Part shown: positions 15,782 to 23,983 of the stretch, piece by piece | How positions within the stretch are numbered: the stretch's first letter is position 1 | Layout of the letters: every line of letters begins with the position of its first letter | Position numbers and translations under genes: made by a program | Assembly: GCF_013409625.1 (NCBI RefSeq) | Contig: NZ_JACCBF010000001.1 | Span: 4,839,001 to 4,903,000, forward strand | Reading direction: 5' to 3' | DNA length: 64,000 bases | From: Nocardioides kongjuensis | GTDB taxonomy: Bacteria > Actinomycetota > Actinomycetes > Propionibacteriales > Nocardioidaceae | Notes under the pieces: generated by a model | Seen by the model: only the letters and a program-made list of their open reading frames with translations | What the model was told of the DNA's origin: nothing | The model's database searches: none

Positions 15782-17235
15782 CAGCGGCTCCTGATCGCGA
15801 GACGGGCCAGCAGCCACGTGGACGGGACGGACAGGACGATCAGGGCGAGGGCGTACGGCGCGGCGGCGCCGTACGCGATCGAGGACGCGTCGGACCAGAA
15901 CTTCGTCGCGAGCGTCTCGGTGCCGAGCGGCGCCAGCAGCAGGGTGGCGGTGAGCTCGGTGGACACGGCGAGAGCGACGAGGGCGGCGCCCGACGCCAGG
16001 CCGGGCACGACGAGCGGCAGGGTCACCCGGCGGGCCACGGCCGGTCCGGAGCAGCCCAGGCTGCGGGCAACCTCCTCGAGCCCGGGCGGCACCAGCTCGA
16101 AGGTGCCGCGCACGCTGACCACGGCCCGCGGCAGGAACAGGATGAGGTAGCCGACGAGGAGCAGCAGCAGGGTCTGGTAGAGGTCGGGCACCACCCGGAT
16201 CGACACCGTCACCAGGGCGAGGGCGATCACGATGCCCGGCATCGCGCTGGCGGTGTAGACGCTGCGCTCGATCGCGGTCGTGATCCAGCCGCGGTGCCGC
16301 ACGGCCAGCCACACGACGGGCACCGCGGCGGCGGTGGTGAGTGCGCCGGCGAGCACCGCCAGCAGCAGCGTGTTGCCGAGCGCACTGGTCAGCTCACCGG
16401 TCTCGAGCCCGGTGGACGTGCCGCGCACCAGCCAGCGCACCAGCGCCGCCAGCGGTACGCCGAGCGCCCACGCCGCGAGCCCGGCGAGGCCGACCACGAC
16501 GAAGGGCCGGCGCCGCCCCAGCGCGACCCGGGCGAACTGCCGGCTGGTGCCGGCACCCACCCGTGAGCGCGGCCGGCGGCCGCGCACGAGCAGCTCGATG
16601 CCCAGCAGGAGCAGGCAGAACGTGACCAGCACCAGCGCCAGCAGGGTCGCCTCGGGGCCGTTGAAGACGGTCGCGTACTGCTGCAGGATCGCGGTCGTCA
16701 GGGTCGGGTAGTTGAGCAGCTGCAGGGCGCCGTACTCCGCCAGCAGGTGCAGGCCGACGAGGAGCGCACCACCCAGCACCGCGGGTGAGATGGCAGGCAG
16801 GGTGACCCGGAGGAAGACCTGCCACGGCCCCTTGCCCAACGCGGTCGCGACCTCCTCGACGGCCGGGTCCAGCCGGCGCAGCGCCGCGACGGTGGGCAGG
16901 TAGACCAGCGGGTAGTACGACAGCGTCACCACCATCACCGCGCCCGGGTACGACTGCACCGCGTGCGTCGTGGAGACCCAGCCGAAGCCGTTGACGAAAG
17001 CGGGCACGGCGAGTGGGGCGCACAGCAGGCCGTGCCACCACCCGCGACCCGGTACGTCGGTCCGCTCGACCACCCACGCCCCCGCCACGCCGACCACGAC
17101 GCTCGTCAGCACCCCCACGACCAGCAGCCGGGTCGTGTTCCACAGCAGCTCCCCGATCCGGGGTCGCCACAGGAAGTCGACGGCCTCGGCGCGGCCGAGC
17201 TCGGCCGTGGTCCACAAGACGTAGCCGAGCGGCAC
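15781..17235 (-). CDS. Fe(III)-type ABC transporter permease (two fused BPD-TM domains)
   Basis: 484 residues from GTG 17235 with about eleven helices. Two binding-protein-dependent transport domains are visible, each with an EAA-like loop: EEVATALGKGPWQVFLRVTLP and LEEVARSLGCSGPAVARRVTLP-type segments, so one chain supplies both halves of the channel, as in FbpB/SfuB. The frame stays coding upstream of GTG 17235 and would encode the missing first helix (TPVLLLVGLAIAGLALVPLG) back to a CTG at 17313, which overlaps the solute-binding protein stop and follows GAGGAGG. The true start may therefore be CTG 17313 with 510 residues. It is the middle gene of the ABC set. Confidence 0.85.
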   Translation of the reverse strand: MPLGYVLWTTAELGRAEAVDFLWRPRIGELLWNTTRLLVVGVLTSVVVGVAGAWVVERTDVPGRGWWHGLLCAPLAVPAFVNGFGWVSTTHAVQSYPGAVMVVTLSYYPLVYLPTVAALRRLDPAVEEVATALGKGPWQVFLRVTLPAISPAVLGGALLVGLHLLAEYGALQLLNYPTLTTAILQQYATVFNGPEATLLALVLVTFCLLLLGIELLVRGRRPRSRVGAGTSRQFARVALGRRRPFVVVGLAGLAAWALGVPLAALVRWLVRGTSTGLETGELTSALGNTLLLAVLAGALTTAAAVPVVWLAVRHRGWITTAIERSVYTASAMPGIVIALALVTVSIRVVPDLYQTLLLLLVGYLILFLPRAVVSVRGTFELVPPGLEEVARSLGCSGPAVARRVTLPLVVPGLASGAALVALAVSTELTATLLLAPLGTETLATKFWSDASSIAYGAAAPYALALIVLSVPSTWLLARLAIRSR

Positions 17236-17309
17236 CAGGGCCAGGCCGGCGATCGCCAGCCCGACGAGGAGGAGGACGGGTGTCGAGCGGGTCGACGCGG
17301 GGCGCAGGC

Positions 17310-18323
17310 TCAGAGGAAGCCGACCTCCTCGAGGAGGTCGACGACCGACTTGGCATCCAGGTCGGACACGTTGACCTGCGGCGGCTGCAGCTCGCTGAAC
17401 GGCTTGGTGACGCCCTCGAGCTGGACGTCCGGGTTGAGCGGGTACTCCAGCGCGTAGCTGTCGGCGAGGATCTGCTGACCCTTGCGGTCCACGAGGAACT
17501 TCACGAACTTGCGCGCCTCGGGCTTCATGTCGCTCGACTTCAGGATCCCGGCGCCGGAGACGCTGACGAAGGCGCCCGGGTCGCCTCCGGTGAAGTAGTG
17601 CTGCGCGGAGTGGTCGCTGACGTCGCCGTTCTCCTTGCGGTCACGCTCCCAGTAGTAGTGGTAGACGATGCCGACCTCGACCTCGCCGGAGTTCACCGCC
17701 TCAAGCACGAGGTTGTTGCCGTCGTACACCTTGCCGTTGGCCTTGATGCCCTCGAGCCAGGCCTTGGTGGCCTCCTCGCCCTCGAGCTCGAGGACCGCGG
17801 CGACGATGGCCTGGAAGTCCGCACCGGTGGGGGAGAACGAGATCCGCCCCTTCCACTCCGGCTTGGCGAGGTCGAGCAGCGACGCGGGCAGCTGGGACTC
17901 CTGGACCCGGTCGGTGTTGTAGACCAGGACCGTGGAGCGGGCCACGAAGCCGGTCCACAGGCCGCTGCGCGGGCGGTACTGCTCGGGGATCACGTCGAGG
18001 ACGTCGGCGGGAAGCCTGTCGAAGAGCCCGGCGGCCTCGACCTGGGACATGGCGGGGGAGTTCTCGGTGAGGAACACGTCGGCGGGCGACGCCTTGCCCT
18101 CGGCGATGATCTGGTTCGACATCTCCAGGTCCTTGCCGTTGCGCAGCTCGACCTCGATGCCGGTCTCCTTGGTGAACTCCGGCGCGAGCTCCTTGAGCAG
18201 CGGCTCGTGCTGGGCGTTGTAGACCACCAGCGTCGGCTCGTCGTCGCCGCAGGCCGCCAGGTTGGGCGCGACCAGGGTGAGGCCCGCGACGGCGAGTGCC
18301 GTGCGGAGGAGCTTGGCGTTCAT
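17310..18323 (-). CDS. Fe(III)-type ABC transporter substrate-binding lipoprotein
   Basis: 337 residues. The signal peptide ends in the lipobox NLAAC with Cys25, so it is anchored outside the membrane. The mature part follows the ferric-binding FbpA/FutA fold: TLVVYNAQHEPLLKEL, VFLTENSPAMSQVEAAGLF, TVLVYNTDRV, and the Tyr cluster YHYYW (221-225), which in this family coordinates Fe(III). Its ATG overlaps the stop of the adenylation-acyltransferase gene by four bases and its own stop overlaps the permease region, giving a tight four-gene operon. Iron is the expected ligand; a ferric chelate is possible. Confidence 0.88.
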   Translation of the reverse strand: MNAKLLRTALAVAGLTLVAPNLAACGDDEPTLVVYNAQHEPLLKELAPEFTKETGIEVELRNGKDLEMSNQIIAEGKASPADVFLTENSPAMSQVEAAGLFDRLPADVLDVIPEQYRPRSGLWTGFVARSTVLVYNTDRVQESQLPASLLDLAKPEWKGRISFSPTGADFQAIVAAVLELEGEEATKAWLEGIKANGKVYDGNNLVLEAVNSGEVEVGIVYHYYWERDRKENGDVSDHSAQHYFTGGDPGAFVSVSGAGILKSSDMKPEARKFVKFLVDRKGQQILADSYALEYPLNPDVQLEGVTKPFSELQPPQVNVSDLDAKSVVDLLEEVGFL

Positions 18324-20866
18324 CGGACTTCCTCATCGGTTGGTTGGACGGGAGCGTAGTGAGACGGGCGCAGGCGCAGGGACGGCACCCACGCGGGCGC
18401 ACGGTTGACGACCTGCCAGGCGAGGACGCCGACGGCCAGCGAGGCGAGCAGCCCGCCCAGCGGCCAGCGGGTCTCGAACCACGGGTAGACCTGCCAGTGG
18501 GTCAGGTAGACGTACAGCGACGCGCTCGCGAGCACGCCGGTCGGCCCGACCAGCAGCCGCGGCCAGGGCACGGTCCGCACCCACACGAGGACGACCACGC
18601 CGGCGATGATCAGCAGGTCCCGCGCGGTGTCGCCGGTGAATCCCCAGCAGCCGGCGAGCAGCACCGCGGTCACCAGCGTCCGGTCGCGCGGCCCGCGCGC
18701 GACGGCCGCAGCCCAGCCGGCCAGGAAGAGCCAGGCGACGAAGAGGGTCGAGTGGATGACGTCGCCGTCGTACGACGCCAGCACGGCCGCGTAGCGGGGG
18801 ACGAGCGCGACGACGGCGAGCCCCAGAGCCAGCGGGAAGCGGTGGCTTCGCTCGAACGCCATCACCCGGGGCACGGCGGTGAGCAGCCCGGCGCCGACGG
18901 TGAGGAGCAGGACGACCTCGATGAACCAGTAGTACCAGGCGGGTTCGGACCAGTCCCGGGAGCCGAGCAGGTCGTTGAGCAGGAACACCGTCCGCCACCC
19001 CGGCTCCCCCCTGGTCAGCGCGACCGCGCCGATCCACAGCACCGACGGGACCGCCACGCGGGCCGCGGCCCGCGCGACCCGGCGGACCCGCTCCCGTGGC
19101 GCCTCGTCGGTGAGGTGGAAGCGGGCGAAGTTCACGCCGGCGACGGCGAGCAGCACGTGGGCGCCACCGAGCAGCACCCACAGGTTCGTGTGGGAGCCGA
19201 CGATCAGCACGATCGCCAGCGCGCGCAGCGCGATCGTCGTGTCGACCCGCGCCCACACCGGGTTGCGTCGCGGAGATCCGGGCGCGAGGCGCGCGGCGAG
19301 CTCGGCGACCGTCCGGTCCGGCCAGTCGGCCGGCAGCCGGCCGAGTCGGCTCTCGAGCCGCAGCGAGAGCTCGACGTACGACAGCGAGTCGCCGCCGAGG
19401 TTGACGAAGGACTGGTCCGCGGTGACGTGGGGATGGCCGAGGATGCGGGCGTAGAGCCGCGCGATCGAGGCCTCGGGAGAGTCGACGACGGGCGTCGGCC
19501 CGCTCTCGAGCCGGGCGAGCGCCTGCTGGTCGAGCTTGCCGTTGGGCAGCCGCGGCAGGTCCGCCACGCCGACCACGCGGATCGCGTGGGCGGGCAGACC
19601 GGTCCCGTCCGCAGCGGCCGCGGCCACGTCGGCCAGGTGGGCGGCGTCCGGGCGACCGGGTACGGCGACGACCAGCTGTCGCCCGTCCACGGACTCGGCA
19701 CAGGCGGCGTCGTACCCGCCGAGGCCGAGGAGGGTCTGCACCCGGTCCAGGTCGATCCGCTGCCCGAACAGCTTGGCGAAGCGCGAGCGGCGCCCGACGA
19801 TCTCGACCAGGCCCTCGGACGTGACTCGCGCCAGGTCGCCGGTGCGCAGCTCGTCGGGGCCCGAGCCGAGCGCCAGGTCGGCCGGAGTCTCGGCGTAGCC
19901 CATCATCACGTTGGGCCCGCTGTAGACGAGCTCGCCGACGCCGTCGCCGGCGCCCTCGACGGGCTCGAGGCGGAAGGCGCCGCCGGGCACGGCGACGCCG
20001 ACGGTTGCGGGGTGGGTGGCCGCGAGCTCGGGCGGCAGGTAGGCCATCCGCGCGGTGGCCTCGGTCTGGCCGTACATCACGACCAGCTCCCAGCCCTCGC
20101 GCGCGCCCTGCCCGGCCAGCGCCCGGACCCGGTCGGGCGCGAGCCGGCCGCCGGCCTGGGTCACCTGCCGCAGCGTCGGCAGCTCCGGCCAGCCGGCGGT
20201 GCCGAGCAGGTCGAATGTGTAGGGCACGCCCGCGAACGACGTGACGCCCTCGGTCCGGGCCCGCTCCCACAGCGCCGGGTCGGTCACGGAGCGGTCGTCG
20301 AGCACGACCGCCGCGCCCGCCAGGAGGTGGCTGTGCAGCACGGACAGCCCGTAGCAGTAGTCGAGCGGCAGCGTCGTGAGCGCGACGTCGTCGCCGGTCA
20401 GGCCGAGGTACGACGCGATGGCGGCTGCGTTGGCGTCGAGGTTGTCGGCCGAGAGCCGCACCAGCTTGGGCGACCCGGTCGACCCCGACGTGCTCAGCAG
20501 GAGGCGCAGGTCCGGGTGCAGCCTCGGCGCGCTCGACCCGGTGGTGAGCCAGTGGCCGCCGGCGTGCTCGACCGAGGCGCCGTACGCGCGGGCCAGGCCG
20601 TCGTCGTGGGTCAGCAAGGTGGCGTGCCCACCGGTGAGGGCGGCCAGCCAGGCGACGACGAACTCGATCGTCGGGGCGGGCCGGAGCCGGACCAGCTGGG
20701 CCTCGCCGAGCGCGGCGAGCTGGTCGCGGGCCGTCGCGACCCGGCGGTCGAGGGCGGCGTAGGTCAGCGTCCCGGTCGCCGACCGGAGGGCGGGGCGCTC
20801 GCCGTGGCGAGCGAGGTCGTCGGCGATGCGCGCCGCGACCTGAGCTGTTGCCCTGACGTCCCCCAC
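18320..20866 (-). CDS. Adenylation domain - carrier protein - membrane acyltransferase fusion
   Basis: 848 residues with three parts. Residues 1-455 are an ANL adenylation enzyme: STSGSTGSPK (125-134), YGQTEA (265-270), TGDL (343-346) and the catalytic Lys of LPNGKLD (444). Residues 462-530 are a phosphopantetheine carrier with LGGDSLSYVEL, Ser494 being the attachment site. From about 540 there are around ten membrane helices that resemble acyltransferase-3 enzymes (RALAIVLIVGSHTN, His559). All catalytic motifs look intact. The layout implies activation of a small acid or amino acid, loading on the carrier and transfer to an acceptor at or across the membrane, like DltA-DltC-DltB on one chain. 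The gene opens the Fe(III) ABC operon. GTG 20866 has no clear ribosome-binding site. Substrate and product are unknown. Confidence 0.85.
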   Translation of the reverse strand: MGDVRATAQVAARIADDLARHGERPALRSATGTLTYAALDRRVATARDQLAALGEAQLVRLRPAPTIEFVVAWLAALTGGHATLLTHDDGLARAYGASVEHAGGHWLTTGSSAPRLHPDLRLLLSTSGSTGSPKLVRLSADNLDANAAAIASYLGLTGDDVALTTLPLDYCYGLSVLHSHLLAGAAVVLDDRSVTDPALWERARTEGVTSFAGVPYTFDLLGTAGWPELPTLRQVTQAGGRLAPDRVRALAGQGAREGWELVVMYGQTEATARMAYLPPELAATHPATVGVAVPGGAFRLEPVEGAGDGVGELVYSGPNVMMGYAETPADLALGSGPDELRTGDLARVTSEGLVEIVGRRSRFAKLFGQRIDLDRVQTLLGLGGYDAACAESVDGRQLVVAVPGRPDAAHLADVAAAAADGTGLPAHAIRVVGVADLPRLPNGKLDQQALARLESGPTPVVDSPEASIARLYARILGHPHVTADQSFVNLGGDSLSYVELSLRLESRLGRLPADWPDRTVAELAARLAPGSPRRNPVWARVDTTIALRALAIVLIVGSHTNLWVLLGGAHVLLAVAGVNFARFHLTDEAPRERVRRVARAAARVAVPSVLWIGAVALTRGEPGWRTVFLLNDLLGSRDWSEPAWYYWFIEVVLLLTVGAGLLTAVPRVMAFERSHRFPLALGLAVVALVPRYAAVLASYDGDVIHSTLFVAWLFLAGWAAAVARGPRDRTLVTAVLLAGCWGFTGDTARDLLIIAGVVVLVWVRTVPWPRLLVGPTGVLASASLYVYLTHWQVYPWFETRWPLGGLLASLAVGVLAWQVVNRAPAWVPSLRLRPSHYAPVQPTDEEVR

Positions 20867-20884
20867 GAGGGAAGGCTAAGGCAA
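20866..20884 (-). promoter_or_regulatory. Candidate DtxR/IdeR-type iron box abutting the operon start
   Basis: On the minus strand, TTGCCTTAGCCTTCCCTCG matches 12 of 19 positions of the palindromic iron-box consensus TTAGGTTAGCCTAACCTAA, with the core TTAGCCT..CCT exact. It touches the GTG start of the adenylation gene, where repressor binding would block initiation. This is inference from sequence similarity. Confidence 0.35.
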
Positions 20885-20896
20885 GGGTGCCCTTGG

Positions 20897-20915
20897 TGCG
20901 GAAAGCCTGCCCTAA
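20897..20915. promoter_or_regulatory. Second candidate DtxR/IdeR-type iron box
   Basis: TGCGGAAAGCCTGCCCTAA matches about 14 of 19 positions of the degenerate iron-box consensus with its right half CCTAA intact. It lies about 30 bp upstream of the operon start, where a -10/-35 region would be expected, next to the first candidate site. Confidence 0.35.
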
Positions 20916-20926
20916 CTGAGACGGGG

Positions 20927-21397
20927 TCAGGTGGTGGGCGTGAGCAGGAAGACAGGGATCACCCGGTCGGTCCACTCGACGTACTTGTCGTAGTTGGGCC
21001 AGATGGTCACCATGTGCGCCCACGCCTTCGCCTTCTCGTCCCCGGTGAGCTCGCGCCAGGTGCAGGTGTGGTGGCGGCGCCTGTAGTCGACCTCCACCGT
21101 GTCGGCAGCGCGCAGGTTGGCCGACCAGACCGGCGGCTTCGGCGCACCGAAGGACGAGCCGGCGATCAGCCAGCCGCCCTGCCACGGAACGCAGAGCAGC
21201 GGCGTGGAGCGCGGGATCCCCGACTTGCGGCCCTTGACGGTGAGCAGCAGGCTCGGCAGCCCGGCGAGCCCGACCAGGCTCACCCGGCGGCCCGTGAGCC
21301 GCTGCAGGTGCTGGTCGGTCCAGGTGATCTGGGGGAGCAGCCCCGGCATCCACGGCTGGGAGCCGAGCTTGATCGCGACAGGGGTGAACAGGCCCAT
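20927..21397 (-). CDS. Deazaflavin (F420)-dependent nitroreductase-family protein
   Basis: 156 residues from ATG 21397. The central motif GLPSLLLTVKGRKSGIPRSTPLL and VPWQGGWLIAGSSFGAPKPPVWSANLRA (read as two blocks) is the split-barrel core of the DUF385/Ddn family, which binds F420 or related cofactors; the C-terminus WPNYDKYVEWTDRVIPVFLL is also typical. It may reduce quinones or nitro compounds. The start has TAGGGT seven bases upstream and no Shine-Dalgarno, so the mRNA is probably leaderless. A 12-bp palindrome overlaps this -10 element. Confidence 0.82.
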   Translation of the reverse strand: MGLFTPVAIKLGSQPWMPGLLPQITWTDQHLQRLTGRRVSLVGLAGLPSLLLTVKGRKSGIPRSTPLLCVPWQGGWLIAGSSFGAPKPPVWSANLRAADTVEVDYRRRHHTCTWRELTGDEKAKAWAHMVTIWPNYDKYVEWTDRVIPVFLLTPTT

Positions 21398-21409
21398 GGG
21401 GCGAACCCT

Positions 21410-21421
21410 AGAACGCGTTCT
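21410..21421. promoter_or_regulatory. 12-bp palindrome at the nitroreductase promoter
   Basis: AGAACGCGTTCT is a perfect palindrome that shares a base with the TAGGGT -10 hexamer (complement of 21405-21410). It is well placed to be a TetR-type operator controlling the deazaflavin-dependent enzyme. The regulator is not known. Confidence 0.4.
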
Positions 21422-21429
21422 CCCAAACG

Positions 21430-21466
21430 ACGACGGGACGCCCTCCACAGGAGGACGCCCCGTCGT
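21430..21466 (-). terminator. Hairpin terminator after the proline-rich membrane protein gene
   Basis: ACGACGGGACGCCCT pairs with AGGACGCCCCGTCGT around a short loop, with two imperfect positions. It lies 20 bp past the stop of the minus-strand membrane gene and before the next promoter. A weak U-rich stretch follows. Confidence 0.6.
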
Positions 21467-21486
21467 ACGACGAGCGGGTCGGCCGG

Positions 21487-22305
21487 TCAGGCGACGACCT
21501 GCTGGCCGGTGAGCTTCTTGTAGGTGTAGGCCGTGCCGATGATGACGACCGGGATCGACACCAGGGCACCGACACCGCAGATCAGGAAGCCGACCTCGGC
21601 GATGATGCCGCCGACGATGTACCAGATGATCGTCTGGCCGAGGTTGTTCTTGGTCAGGTCGATGCTGGCCTTGATCGCGTCCATCGGCGCCAGGTTCTTG
21701 TCGACGACGAAGAACAGCGAGTAGCTGGTCAGGAACGCGACGATGATGCCGGGGATGATGCACAGGATCGTGCCGACGAAGGTCGCGGCGCCGACGATCA
21801 GGCTGGTGACGAGGACCGGGCCGATGTTGTCGAACTTGAACACCTGACCGGCCTGGAACTCGCGGCCCTCGGTGATGCCCAGCGCGCCGCGAATGATGCC
21901 GGAGCCGACCACCTGCGCGTAGACGAAGAACAGCATCGAGAGCAGGATGCTGATCGGGAACCGGACGAGGAACGGCGCGCCGTCCTCGTAGTGGCAGTCG
22001 AAGAGGGCGTCGCTGTCGCACACGTAGTCCGGGCTCATCGCGGAGTTGACGACGAAGTAGACGACACCGATCACGATCGCGCCACCGAGGATCGCCAGCG
22101 TGGCGACGATCAGCTGCGCGGTGTTGGCCTGGAACTTCGACCAGCCGTAGCTGAGGGCGGCACCCAGGTCCCACTGGCTGCTGCTCCCGCCCGCACCGTA
22201 GGGCTGCGGGGGCTGCTGCGGGGGCGGCGGACCGCCGTACCCACCCGGCGGGGGCGGCGGCGTACCGCCGGGAGGCGGCGGCGGAGGCGGCTGGTTGAAG
22301 GACAT
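21487..22305 (-). CDS. Proline-rich integral membrane protein of unknown function
   Basis: 272 residues from ATG 22305, preceded by GAGGAGC. The first 60 residues are a Pro/Gly-rich cytoplasmic tail (NQPPPPPPPGG, PPPPPGGYGG). Six or so helices follow: ATLAILGGAIVIGVVYFVV, a loop with a Cys pair (DYVCDSDALFDCHYED), then ILLSMLFFVYAQVVGSG, LIVGAATFVGTILCIIPGII and a conserved-looking KASIDLTKNNLGQTIIWYIV segment. This topology recurs in actinobacterial membrane proteins without known function. It is monocistronic. Confidence 0.7.
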   Translation of the reverse strand: MSFNQPPPPPPPGGTPPPPPGGYGGPPPPQQPPQPYGAGGSSSQWDLGAALSYGWSKFQANTAQLIVATLAILGGAIVIGVVYFVVNSAMSPDYVCDSDALFDCHYEDGAPFLVRFPISILLSMLFFVYAQVVGSGIIRGALGITEGREFQAGQVFKFDNIGPVLVTSLIVGAATFVGTILCIIPGIIVAFLTSYSLFFVVDKNLAPMDAIKASIDLTKNNLGQTIIWYIVGGIIAEVGFLICGVGALVSIPVVIIGTAYTYKKLTGQQVVA

Positions 22306-22456
22306 ACGAGCTCCTCGAGTCGTGGGGTGCGCGAGCGCACCCGGGGGTGGCAGCAATGTAGTGCTGAAAGGCGCCTCCGAGTCGGCATTGCGAGCGTTCT
22401 TGCCCCGTTGACCGGCCGTTCAACCCACTGATGCCGGGTCCTCCTACCTTCCGACC

Positions 22457-23983
22457 GTGATCGCTCGCGGAACGCTCGGCAGCCTGCTCGTGCTGCTCGG
22501 CGGACTCGTCACCGCCACCCTCCCTGCCTCGACGCCGGTGCTGCGCATCGGCGCCCTCGGTGCGTTGCGTGGCCACGAGGTGGGCCGGATGACCGGTCTG
22601 GTGGTGGTCCTGGTCGGCCTGGGCCTGCTCGCGAACGCCTGGTTGCGGCTGTGCCGCACGGTCGCCGTCGGCGATCGCGAGACCAGCGACCCGGTCGAGG
22701 GCGTCGCCCTGGCGCGGTTCGCCGCGACCGTGTGGACCGCGCCGCTGGTGCTGGCCCCGCCGCTGTTCTCCCGCGACGGCTGGTCCTACGCCGCGCAGGG
22801 CAAGCTCGCCGAGGTCGGGCTCTCGCCGTACGTCGTCGGGCCGGGCGCGCTGGCCCCGGACACGTTCCTCCCGCTGCCGGGCTGGATCACCGGTCCGCCG
22901 ATCGTGCAGGCCGTCGACCCGCTGTGGTGGGACACCGCCACGCCGTACGGGCCGGTGCCGGTGTTCCTCGGTGCGACCGTCGCCCACATCACCGGGAACC
23001 CCTGGATCCTGGTGATCGCGCACCGCGGGTTCGCGCTGCTCGGTCTTGTGCTGCTGGCCTGGGCGGTGCCGCGGCTGGCCGCGTGGGGCGGTGCCAACCC
23101 GGCGGTCGCGACCGCGCTGGTGATCGTGTCGCCGCTGATGATGGCCAACGGCGTCGCGGGCCTGCACAACGACCTGCTCATGGTCGGCCTGATGGCCACC
23201 GCCCTCGTGGTCGCTGTCGAGCGCGGCTGGGCCTGGGGCGCGGTGCTCGCCGGTGTCGCGGCGGGCGTCAAGGTGCCGGGCGGCCTGGTGGCCGTGGGGA
23301 TCGTGCTCGTCTCGCTGCCCGTCGGCGCCGGCCTGGCCGCGCGGCTGCGGCGACTCGGCTCCGTCGGCGCGGTGTCGGCCGGCACCCTCGTCGGGCTCGG
23401 CGTCGTCACCGGCATCGGAAACGGCTGGCTGCGCGCCCTCACCGTCCCCGGCGAGGTGAACACCCCGCTGTCCGCCACCACCCTGGTCGGCGGCGTCCTG
23501 GACTGGCTGGCCCTGCACCTCGGCGTCGGCACCGAGCCCGCCCTCTTCCGCGACCTCGTCCGCGCCGCCGGCCTGCTCGCCTCGCTGGGGGTCGGGGCGT
23601 GGGTCGCCCTGCGCTGGGGGACCGGCTCCCGTCGTACGGCGATCGCGGCCGTCGCGACCGTCGGCGGCGCCTTCGTGCTGCTCTCGCCGGTCGTCCACCT
23701 CTGGTACTTCCTGCTGCTCCCGCCGTTCCTCGCCGCCCAACGGCTCCCGAGGCACGCCACCGGCGCCTTCGTCGCCGTCTCCGTCCTGCTCGGACTGGTC
23801 GCCCCACTCGACTCCTCGCTGCACGGCGCCTACTACGCGATCGTGATCGGCTGCATGACCGTCGCCCTGCTCCTGCCGGTCCTGCTGCTCACCCCACCCG
23901 CCCGCGAGCGGCTGGCGCGCATCGTCGCGCCCCTCGCCCCGCCGGCGACGCAGGGCGAGCGGGAGGCCGCGCTCAGGCGCTGA
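22457..23983 (+). CDS. mptB: Polyprenol-phosphomannose-dependent alpha-1,6-mannosyltransferase, MptB-like
   Basis: 508 residues with about 13 helices, the GT-C architecture of MptA/MptB. The first large loop holds FSRDGWSYAAQGKLAEVGLSP, containing the conserved Asp and the aromatic/His-like active-site region of the family, and LWWDTATPYGP follows. Known MptB enzymes extend the lipomannan alpha-1,6-mannan core on the outer face of the membrane using polyprenyl-phosphate-mannose. GTG 22457 has TACCTT six bases upstream and no ribosome-binding site, so it is probably leaderless. Its last 11 bases overlap the convergent GT4 gene. Assignment as MptB rests on this motif and length. Confidence 0.8.
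   Translation: MIARGTLGSLLVLLGGLVTATLPASTPVLRIGALGALRGHEVGRMTGLVVVLVGLGLLANAWLRLCRTVAVGDRETSDPVEGVALARFAATVWTAPLVLAPPLFSRDGWSYAAQGKLAEVGLSPYVVGPGALAPDTFLPLPGWITGPPIVQAVDPLWWDTATPYGPVPVFLGATVAHITGNPWILVIAHRGFALLGLVLLAWAVPRLAAWGGANPAVATALVIVSPLMMANGVAGLHNDLLMVGLMATALVVAVERGWAWGAVLAGVAAGVKVPGGLVAVGIVLVSLPVGAGLAARLRRLGSVGAVSAGTLVGLGVVTGIGNGWLRALTVPGEVNTPLSATTLVGGVLDWLALHLGVGTEPALFRDLVRAAGLLASLGVGAWVALRWGTGSRRTAIAAVATVGGAFVLLSPVVHLWYFLLLPPFLAAQRLPRHATGAFVAVSVLLGLVAPLDSSLHGAYYAIVIGCMTVALLLPVLLLTPPARERLARIVAPLAPPATQGEREAALRR

Noticed and set aside
18296..21523. A 1075-codon plus-strand open frame opposite the adenylation gene
   Set aside because: No motif; the minus strand carries intact adenylation and carrier motifs.
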